Positions 57,111-64,000 of a DNA stretch of 64,000 bases are shown one piece after another (positions within the stretch are counted from its first letter, which is position 1; each line of letters starts with the position of its first letter). The notes under the pieces are model-generated. The model saw only the letters and a list, made by a program, of their open reading frames with translations, made no database searches and was not told the origin of the DNA. The stretch lies in contig NZ_FNSV01000005.1 of assembly GCF_900105905.1 (NCBI RefSeq), forward strand, positions 434,001 through 498,000, given 5' to 3'. The position numbers and the translations under genes are program-made. This stretch comes from Rhodococcus koreensis (GTDB lineage Bacteria; Actinomycetota; Actinomycetes; Mycobacteriales; Mycobacteriaceae).

Positions 57111-57483
57111 GTGGTCGGCTACATCCCGAACCGGCCTGCCGGCAAACTAGTGGAATTGGATCGCTTCCACGACATCGCCGAACTGTTCTTCGACATCGTC
57201 GAAGGTGAAGAACAGGCCTGGATTTCCGAGCCCTGGACAACCTCCCTCGCTTCCGATGCGCATTACCTACTCGCCGTGGACAAGGGCGGTCCCCCATCGT
57301 CGACTCGTGGTCACGTCCGTCCGCGACGGCCGGCAGCTCGACTATCGTGTGGTCGCCTTCGGGGACAATCCCCAGAATCTTCCGGAGCGGACCGGTTCGG
57401 CATCGGTCCGACACCCGGCAGAGGCCGCGGCGATCCTCGTCGACCCGCCGCTCCCAACGCACGGTCGGGACGACGCCGCGTGA
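57111..57483 (+). pseudogene. ESX/EspG-like small hypothetical gene with one frameshift
   Basis: The frame begins VVGYIPNRPAGKLVELDRFH, DIAELFFDIVEGEEQAWISE, ASDAHYLLAVDKGG. At a run of five C near 57293 the frame changes, and coding bias continues as HRRLVVTSVRDGRQLDYRVV, AFGDNPQNLPERTGSASV, ending at 57481. The repaired protein is about 124 aa. No firm family; the second half (RLVVTSVRDGRQLDY) has a weak resemblance to secretion-associated proteins of actinobacteria that I would not rely on. Confidence 0.5.
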
Positions 57484-57523
57484 GCCACGGAGATGCACCG
57501 TGACCCACGCGCCCACACTTCGG

Positions 57524-59170
57524 TCAGTTCGTCTCGAAGGCGGCGTAGCCGTTGGCCTTGATCTTGTCCCACCGCGCGAAGTACTGGGGAACACCGCCCG
57601 AGTAGTTGAGCATCTGCGCAGGCTTACCGGGCACATTCGCGCCCCAGTACCACGAGCGGGCTTTCGTGAACATCGAGTTGACGAACAGTTCGTCGACGTG
57701 TGCACGCCACTGCTTCTCCGATTCTTCGGTGTTCTCGAATCGTGTAATGCCGTTGTCGCGCAGGTGCTGGAGGAACTCGACGACGATCTCACCTTGGTAC
57801 TCGGCGGAGGTCGGGCCGTTGCAGAAGCCGGATGGACTCTGGGGGCCGTAGAGGAACATCATGTTCGGGAACCCGCGGGTGGACAGGCCCATGCAGGTGT
57901 CGACGCCGGACTTCCACTTGTCCTGGATACTCAATCCGTCGACGCCGGTGATGTCGATGGCCATGATGCCGCCGCTGTTGTTGTCGAAGCCCGTGGCCAG
58001 TACGAGCAGGTCGCATTCGATGACGCCGTCGTCGGTCTCGATCCCGTGGGGCAGCACCCGGCGGATCGGGGTCAGGTTGGAGTCGATTACCTCGACGTTG
58101 CTCTGGTTGATGACGTCGAAGTAGTCCTGCTCGAGGGAGGGGCGCTTGACGCCGTAGGGGTGCGGCGGTGTCTCGGGCGCCACGATCGCGGCCTTCTTCG
58201 GATCGGTGACCCGCTCGAGGACCTTGTTGCGCCAGAAGTCGTAGAACGTGCGGTTGGCGTCCTCGTCGACGAGGATGTCCTGGAAGTTTCCGAGCCACAT
58301 CTCGAAACCACCCTCCGCCCACATCTTCTCGTAGATCGCGTCGCGTTCCTCCATGCTCAGGTCGGCGGCGTTCTGCGGCAGAAAGTCGAAGTCGAATCCA
58401 GCAAAGGCCTTGTAACGTGCCTCGAACCGCTCGGGCAGTCCCTTCCGGAACTGTTCGTTGTCGTCGTGCGTGAGTGCACGTTGTTGCATAGGAATCGCCA
58501 GGTTCGGGGTGCGTTGGAACACCGTGACGTGTTCGGCGACGTGACCGGCTTCCTGGACGACCTGCACGCCGCTGGACCCGGTGCCCATGACGACGACCTT
58601 GCGGCCCGTCATGTCGACGCCTTCCTGCGGCCAGCGAGCGGTGTGGTAGCAGTCGCCGGCGAACAAGTCGAGCCCCTCGAGGTTCGGATACAGCGGCTTG
58701 GCACCGAATCCGGTCGCGACGATCACCTGACGCGCATTCTGCACCTTGCCGTCCGCGGACCGCGCGGTCCACTGCCGGGTCTCCTCGTCCCATGTGCAGG
58801 ACTCGGCGAAGGTGTCGAACACGACGTCGCGGGTGAGATCCAGTTGTGAGTCGACATATTCGAAGTAATTTCGGACTCCGTCGTGCCCTGGATACAGTTC
58901 AGCGAAGTCGTACTTCTTCCACAGGTCTTTGTGCGAGAACTGGTAGATCTGCCCTGTGCTGTCGGTGCGCGCGCCGGGATAGCAGTTCCACCACCAGATT
59001 CCGCCGAGTCCGCCAGCGGCGTCCCAGACCTTGGCGGTGAAGCCGAGGTCGCGAATCCGGTCCAGCGCATACAGGCCGGAGAAGCCTCCACCGATGATCA
59101 GGACGTCGAGCACGTCGTTGTTCGAGTGTTTGCCGGTGCGGGTGGCCGTGTCGGCCTGGGATGCCGTCAT
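57524..59170 (-). CDS. Baeyer-Villiger monooxygenase (flavin, type I)
   Basis: ATG 59170 follows GAGGAGGAACGAC. The 548-aa protein has VLIIGGGFSGLYALDRIRD (FAD Rossmann, residues about 24-42), the BVMO fingerprint FxGxxxHxxxWP as FAGDCYHTARWP (170-181), and VVVMGTGSSGVQVVQEAGH (NADPH Rossmann). It inserts oxygen next to a ketone using NADPH and O2, giving an ester or lactone. Substrate class cannot be read with certainty; relatives act on cyclic, aryl or methyl ketones. All cofactor motifs are intact. The acyl-CoA dehydrogenase lies upstream on the same strand. Confidence 0.95.
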   Translation of the reverse strand: MTASQADTATRTGKHSNNDVLDVLIIGGGFSGLYALDRIRDLGFTAKVWDAAGGLGGIWWWNCYPGARTDSTGQIYQFSHKDLWKKYDFAELYPGHDGVRNYFEYVDSQLDLTRDVVFDTFAESCTWDEETRQWTARSADGKVQNARQVIVATGFGAKPLYPNLEGLDLFAGDCYHTARWPQEGVDMTGRKVVVMGTGSSGVQVVQEAGHVAEHVTVFQRTPNLAIPMQQRALTHDDNEQFRKGLPERFEARYKAFAGFDFDFLPQNAADLSMEERDAIYEKMWAEGGFEMWLGNFQDILVDEDANRTFYDFWRNKVLERVTDPKKAAIVAPETPPHPYGVKRPSLEQDYFDVINQSNVEVIDSNLTPIRRVLPHGIETDDGVIECDLLVLATGFDNNSGGIMAIDITGVDGLSIQDKWKSGVDTCMGLSTRGFPNMMFLYGPQSPSGFCNGPTSAEYQGEIVVEFLQHLRDNGITRFENTEESEKQWRAHVDELFVNSMFTKARSWYWGANVPGKPAQMLNYSGGVPQYFARWDKIKANGYAAFETN

Positions 59171-59321
59171 GTCGTTCCTCCTCGAGATTTCCCGGGACGT
59201 GTATTCCCGCCCGGACACTTAAGACGTTAGAAGCGATCGTGTGATGTGAAGTGTCCGAAATCGAATCACGGACACACGCCAGGTTGCATCCACATATTCA
59301 GTGCCAGAACGTTATCCGGGT

Positions 59322-60467
59322 TCAGAATCCGAGATCGCGGCCGATCAGTTCCTTCATGATCTCGTTCGAACCCGCCCAGATCCTCGAGACGCGCGCATCC
59401 CGCCACGCCCGCGCCACCCGGTACTCATTCATGTAGCCATAGCCACCGTGCAGCTGCACGCAGTGGTCAATCACCCGGTTCTGCACGTCGGCGGTCCACC
59501 ACTTCGCCTTCGCCGCATCGACGGAGGTGAGCTCACCGGCCGCGTGCGCCGCGACGCACTGATCGACATACGCCTGCGTGACCTCGATCTGCGTCACCAG
59601 GTCGGCGATCAGGAACTTGTTGTGCTGGAAGGTTCCAATCGATTGGCCGAACGCCGTTCTCTCCCGGCAGTAGTCGACGGTCTCGACGAGGATCTGCGCA
59701 GCATGTGCGAGGTTGGAGACGGCACATCCCAATCGTTCCTGGGGTAGGAACGACATCATGTGAATGAACCCGCGATCGAGCTCACCGATCACGTGGGCGT
59801 CGGTGACCCGCACGTTGTCGAGGAACAATTCTGCGGTGTCCGCTTCGTCCTGGCCGACCTTGTCGAGTTTACGGCCACGCTCGAATCCGGGCAGGGACGT
59901 CTCAACGCCGAAGAGAGTGATGCCCTTGGCCTTCTTCTCCGGCGAGGTCCGCGCCGCGATCACCACCAGATCCGCCGAATACCCATTGGTGATGAACGTC
60001 TTCGCACCCGACAGCAACCAGCCGTCGCCGTCGCGAACTGCAGTGGTCTTGAGCGCAGCCAGGTCCGAACCTCCGGCGGGCTCGGTCATGCCGATTGCAG
60101 TGAGCACCTCACCCGAGCACACTCCCGGCAGCCACCGAACCTTCTGCTCGTCGGTGGTCAGCTGCACCAGATATGGCGCCACGACGTCACAGTGGATACT
60201 GACACTCGACGCCAGAGCTGCGTTGACCTTGGCCAACTCCTCGATGAGCACCGCGTTGAAGCGGTAGTCGCCCGCGTCGCCACCTGTGTACTCGGCCGGG
60301 ACTTCGAGACCGAGCAGATCGTGTTTGCCGGCTTCGAGCCAGAAGTCCCGGGGCAGCGCTTTATCGGCCCGGATGTGCTCGGCGCGCGGTTCGAAATACC
60401 GCACCAGGAACTGACGGACGGAGTCCCGGTAGGCCTCGTGGTCGTCGCCGTAGACTGTGCGTTTCAT
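59322..60467 (-). CDS. Acyl-CoA dehydrogenase
   Basis: ATG 60467 follows GAAGGGATGATCAACG. The 381-aa flavoprotein has LLGLEVPAEYTGGDAGDYRF, IGMTEPAGGSDLAALKTTAV, GAKTFITNGYSADLVVIAAR, the DNVRVTDAHVIGE loop, CRERTAFGQSIGTFQHNKFL and VQLHGGYGYMNEYRVARAWR. At the end RIWAGSNEIMKELIGRDLGF has Ala where short- and medium-chain enzymes have the catalytic Glu (YEG), as in long-chain-type enzymes that place the base in another helix. It oxidises an acyl-CoA to the 2-enoyl-CoA in the cytoplasm. Confidence 0.95.
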   Translation of the reverse strand: MKRTVYGDDHEAYRDSVRQFLVRYFEPRAEHIRADKALPRDFWLEAGKHDLLGLEVPAEYTGGDAGDYRFNAVLIEELAKVNAALASSVSIHCDVVAPYLVQLTTDEQKVRWLPGVCSGEVLTAIGMTEPAGGSDLAALKTTAVRDGDGWLLSGAKTFITNGYSADLVVIAARTSPEKKAKGITLFGVETSLPGFERGRKLDKVGQDEADTAELFLDNVRVTDAHVIGELDRGFIHMMSFLPQERLGCAVSNLAHAAQILVETVDYCRERTAFGQSIGTFQHNKFLIADLVTQIEVTQAYVDQCVAAHAAGELTSVDAAKAKWWTADVQNRVIDHCVQLHGGYGYMNEYRVARAWRDARVSRIWAGSNEIMKELIGRDLGF

Positions 60468-60615
60468 CGTTGATCATCCCTTCGGGTCGGTCCGACGTCA
60501 CCGCCTGATGAGGTGGCGCGAGGAGCCGGGTAACCGAGGGTCGCCCGTCCTGCGCCCATCGTGTCCGCTCCGAGCCGGACTGGGATGTCCCGATATGCGA
60601 CAGGGGCTCCCGAGG

Positions 60616-62403
60616 TCAGGATCCGAAGCGTTCGTTCTCCAGACCGAGCGCGCGAATCTCGCGGTACAGCGTCGACCGCGCGACCCCGAGCCGATCTGCG
60701 GCGAGGGACTTGTTGCCGTCGGCTTCGTCGAGGGCACGCACGATCGTTTCCCGCTCGCTGCGTTCGAGGGAGGTGAGCTGTCGACCCGACCCGAGTGCGC
60801 GATAGTCGTCAGGGAGGTGCTCGAGTCTGATGTCGAACCCCATCGACCTCGAGACAGCCGTCGACAGCACGGCATCGAGCTCGCGGACGTTGCCCGGCCA
60901 GTGGTGGGCGATCAGCGCTCGATGCGCGGCCGGCTGCAGTTGCGGCGTGGGACGCTCTGGGAGCTGGGCGGTGAGGAGCTCCCGCGCGAGGTCGTCGAGG
61001 TCCTCGATCCGCTGCCGCAATGGCAGCACGGACACGCTCCGGCGCACGTGGGTGTCGAGCTGGTGGCCACCGCCCGGTGCGGTCGCGGTCGCAGTCGCGA
61101 CCAGCGGCGCGGCCATCTCGGCGGCGGCGTCCAGCAGCCGGCGCGTGGGAGCGACCGCGTCGCCCGATACCTCGTCCACGTGCTCGACGATCCACGGGGC
61201 ATTGTTTGACAGGCGTGCGCGCAGGTCCGCGACAGCGGTCGGAGTCAACGTGGAACCGTCGATCACGAAGACATCGCCACCGCGCCCCTACCGCTGCTGG
61301 ATGTGCCGGGCGACATGCGACTTGCCGACCCCGGACTCGCCGGTCACCAGGACCGGACCCACCGTGCCCGCGATCTCGCCGATGCGGCTTTGCAGCCGGT
61401 ACGTGGCCAGACTACGGCCGACGATCCGCCCCACGGGCTCGACGGAAGGACCCCGATGCGACGCGGGAGCTACGGCCGTCCGAGGGCGGAAGTGCGCGGA
61501 GGAAGCCATCGGACGCAGTTCGAGAATCGCACTGAGCGAATCTCCCGATTCGCCTACCCGACGGGCATGAACCCGCACGTCGATGCCCTCAGCGAAGCGC
61601 AGTGGGCCCTCCCATTCCTGCCTGGTGCCCAGGTGGCTGCTGATCCAGTCCCAGATCATCATCTGGTCGGTCGAGTTCATCAGCCGCGACGCCGTCGGAG
61701 TCGCGATCACGGTGTCGCGGCCATCGCCACCACCGCGGCGTTGCCGCGGCGCTTGCTGCGCATGTATTCGCGCAGCAGAACCTGCTCGCTTCTCGCGGAC
61801 TGAGCGAAGAGCCGCTCTTCGACGTCCCGGACAGCGGAGAGGATCAGCGGGGCCATCAGGTCGCTGACCTGGTCGATGTTGCACGTGATGTCGAGGATGC
61901 CCGTTACCATGCGTGAGACCGGGTCGACGATCGGCGAGCCGACGCACACTAGCGACTGCAGGGACTCGAGCATGTGCTCGTCGCCGCGCACCCGGAAGGC
62001 TTTGCGTTCCTCGAGCGCGGTGCCGATGCCGTTGGTACCCGCGTACTGTTCGGAGAACATGAAACCCGGCGCGACCTGGGCGCGGTCGAGACGCCCGAGC
62101 AGGGATCTCACCCCCCGTGCGCCGGTCGACGATGGTGGCGTCCTGATCGGCCAACAGAATCGTCACCGGCACATCCGCGAGCTGCTCGGCCAACCGATCC
62201 ACCACGGGGCGTGCAGCACGGACGAGCTTCGAGTCGGTGCGCGTGTCGTCGACGAACCGCAACCGAGAGCCGTCCGCCGCCGCCCCGATCGCACGGCACC
62301 GGCGCCACGACTGCTCGATCTCCGGCCGCAACCCCAATGGAGCACCCTCGTGCGCGTCGATGTCACGATCATCCACCAGCGCGCGGATCCAGTCGGTCAC
62401 CAC
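60616..62403 (-). pseudogene. AcoR/MimR-type transcriptional activator, several breaks
   Basis: The N-terminus from 62403 (LRPEIEQSWRRCRAIGAAAD) is AcoR-like. It breaks at a six-base G/C run near 62112, continues as APGFMFSEQYAGTNGIGTAL (GAF), breaks again near 61715, then has VGPVLVTGESGVGKSHVARH (Walker A), an in-frame TAG at 61288-61290, and GDVFVIDGSTLTPTAVADLR to a Fis-type HTH (KSLAADRLGVARSTLYREIR). The GAFTGA sigma-54 loop is absent, as expected where RpoN is lacking. Such proteins activate monooxygenase or ketone genes. Here either three sequence errors are present or the gene is dead. Confidence 0.78.
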
Positions 62404-62484
62404 ACATCACCATCTCGGAACACATCGCAGCCAGTACCCCCATTATGTAACCGAGGTCACATCAGCTGTGAGTGTCCCAGAACG

Positions 62485-64000
62485 CTACACCTCGACGCCC
62501 GCGCGCCACCGCTGCCGCATCCGCGCCTTGTCGAGCTTGCCCACCGACGTCTTGGGGACCTCGTCCACCCGCACGAACGTGTCCGGAAGCCAGAATTTCG
62601 GCAGGGTCGCCGCCAGATGCGCCCGCAGTCCGTCGTCGGAGACGTCGTCGGTCAGCCGGACCCACGCGACGGGGCGTTCCTGCCACGTCTCGTGCGGCAC
62701 CGCGATGACAGCGGCCTCGAGCACGGCCGGGTGCAGCAGCAGCGTGTTCTCCAACTCGACGGAGGAGATCCACTCCCCGCCGCTCTTGATGAGGTCCTTG
62801 ACCCGATCGCGGATCTCGACCTGACCGTCGGGGTGGATCACCGCGACGTCGCCGGTCCGCAACCAACCGTCGTCGAACGCGTCGCCGGTACGGTCGTCGT
62901 CGAGGTACGTGCCGGTCACCCACGGTGAGCGAGCTTCGAGCTCACCGGTGGTGAACCCGTTCCACGGTAGACTTCGCCCGTCCTCGTCGACGATGCGCAC
63001 CTGGAACAGCGGCAGGGGCCGCCCCTGGCTCGCCGGGACGTGACTGAAGGTCCCCATCGGCGAGGTCTCGGTCATACCCCACCCGTTGACGGTCGAGACT
63101 CCGTGCGCGGCCCACCAGTTCACCAGCCCCGACGGCGGTACCTGACCGCCCAGCCACAGGGTGTGCACGCTCCCGAGGTCGTAGCGGGCGGGCTCGGCGT
63201 CGAACCGCTCGCGCATGAGCGCGGCAACGGCCGGTGCACCGACGACCACGTCCGGGGTCTGCTCCGTCGTGATCCGCAGCAGCTCGGCCGGCGAGGGGTG
63301 CGGCCCGGGAAGGACGAGACGGGCGCCCTGCAGCACCCCCGCGTGTGGAACACCCCAGCTGTGGACGTGGGACATCTGCGTGGCCAGCAGATACGAGCGT
63401 GACCCCTCGATCGCGACACCACCGGACGCACTGATCGCCAGGGCATGCAGCACGGTGCTGCGGTGGCTGTACACCACTCCCTTGGGCAACCCGGTGGTAC
63501 CGGAAGTGAAGCAGATCGACGCAGCGGTGGTCTCGTCGAACTCCGGAAACTCCTCGATCGGTTCGGCATCGTGCAGGAGCCGATCAAACGACCACCACGT
63601 CACCGTCGCAGACAGTGCGCGATCGATGCCGTCGAGAGTGCCGAAAACGACCACGTGCCGGATGCGCGGCAGGCGCGGGAGGACTTCGGTGAGCACCGGC
63701 AGCAGGTCGGCGTCGATCAGGACCACCTCGTCCTCGGCCTTGTCCATCGTATAGGCGATGTGGTCGGGCGACACCCGGTGGTTGACAGTGTGCAGGATCG
63801 CCCCGGACGCCGGAACGGCATAGTAGGCAACCAGGTGTCCGAAGGTGTTCCACGCCAGCGTCGCAACCCTCGTCCCGAACCCGATTCCCAGGTCGTCGAA
63901 CGCACCGGCGAACCGGCGGGTGGCCGCGCCGAGATCGCGGTAGGTGAACTCCCGGTCGCCGCGGCCGGCGTCGCATGAAACCCCGACCCGGTCGGCGAAG
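62485..64000 (-). CDS. Acyl-CoA ligase (AMP-forming), 5' end outside window
   Basis: The gene runs to the window edge without a start. The 505 residues seen have EFTYRDLGAATRRFAGAFDD, the AMP-binding motif SICFTSGTTGLPKGVVYSHR, NGWGMTETSPMG, DDGWLRTGDVAVIHPDGQVE, KDLIKSGGEWISSVELENTL and the catalytic GKLDKARMRQRW Lys near the end. It activates a carboxylic acid to its CoA thioester with ATP. The pattern is of medium/long-chain fatty acid ligases. It probably feeds the acyl-CoA dehydrogenase of the same cluster. Confidence 0.93.
   Translation of the reverse strand, partial: FADRVGVSCDAGRGDREFTYRDLGAATRRFAGAFDDLGIGFGTRVATLAWNTFGHLVAYYAVPASGAILHTVNHRVSPDHIAYTMDKAEDEVVLIDADLLPVLTEVLPRLPRIRHVVVFGTLDGIDRALSATVTWWSFDRLLHDAEPIEEFPEFDETTAASICFTSGTTGLPKGVVYSHRSTVLHALAISASGGVAIEGSRSYLLATQMSHVHSWGVPHAGVLQGARLVLPGPHPSPAELLRITTEQTPDVVVGAPAVAALMRERFDAEPARYDLGSVHTLWLGGQVPPSGLVNWWAAHGVSTVNGWGMTETSPMGTFSHVPASQGRPLPLFQVRIVDEDGRSLPWNGFTTGELEARSPWVTGTYLDDDRTGDAFDDGWLRTGDVAVIHPDGQVEIRDRVKDLIKSGGEWISSVELENTLLLHPAVLEAAVIAVPHETWQERPVAWVRLTDDVSDDGLRAHLAATLPKFWLPDTFVRVDEVPKTSVGKLDKARMRQRWRAGVEV

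Overview
The window is high-GC actinobacterial DNA. A Rhodococcus-like member of the Mycobacteriales is the best guess. The reasons are strong G/C preference at third codon positions, a WS/DGAT wax-ester/triacylglycerol synthase, a LIP-family secreted lipase, ANTAR and WhiB-type regulators, DUF4193/DUF3052/Lsr2 proteins, and a phage-type lysin next to a DUF4185 protein. The density of insertion sequences, gene fragments, paralogues and toxin-antitoxin remnants suggests a megaplasmid or a chromosomal island rather than core chromosome. The replicon type cannot be decided from this window.

Layout. 0.3-11 kb: decayed WhiB-like gene, small genes, a Stealth phosphotransferase, GAF-ANTAR and ANTAR regulators, DUF3052, DUF2267 and Hsp20. 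11-17.4 kb: SCP2-like/alpha-beta hydrolase, then a dnaK-grpE-dnaJ chaperone operon. 17.9-20.8 kb: WS/DGAT gene behind a consensus Crp/GlxR site, then very small genes. 21-23 kb: broken lipoprotein gene and an IS630 element. 23.4-32.7 kb: SRPBCC protein, NAD-epimerase, cydB fragment, YbdK-type ligase, DUF7218-like, two ANTAR proteins, HAD pseudogene, DUF4193, and a degenerate tRNA-Thr-like sequence. 33-34.4 kb: a protein with four Lsr2-type DNA-binding domains joined by Lys/Ala/Pro histone-H1-like linkers. 35.6-37 kb: HTH antitoxin with a frameshifted zeta toxin. 38-41.5 kb: DUF1508, a Cys-rich conserved protein, a hydrolase. 41.6-45 kb: two IS elements end to end between a HTH/PIN toxin-antitoxin remnant and a beheaded hydrolase. 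45.3-48 kb: lipoprotein/membrane pair and a decayed second copy of the dnaJ-downstream block. 48.4-52.2 kb: four genes resembling a phage lysis cassette. 52.3-54.7 kb: two secreted lipases. 55-57.5 kb: small genes and a frameshifted TetR. 57.5-64 kb: Baeyer-Villiger monooxygenase, acyl-CoA dehydrogenase, broken AcoR/MimR-type activator and acyl-CoA ligase.

How the genes fit together. The first half looks like a dormancy/stress module: small and DnaK-type chaperones, ANTAR (RNA-binding antiterminator) proteins, storage-lipid synthesis and DUF-type stress proteins. The right end looks like a ketone or short/medium-chain acid catabolic cluster: the monooxygenase would turn a ketone into an ester, and the dehydrogenase and CoA ligase would feed beta-oxidation.

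A caution runs through the whole window. At least ten genes are broken by one-base indels, several of them in G or C runs, and the proteins otherwise look intact. Either the source sequence has homopolymer errors or this region is decaying. Raw reads would decide.
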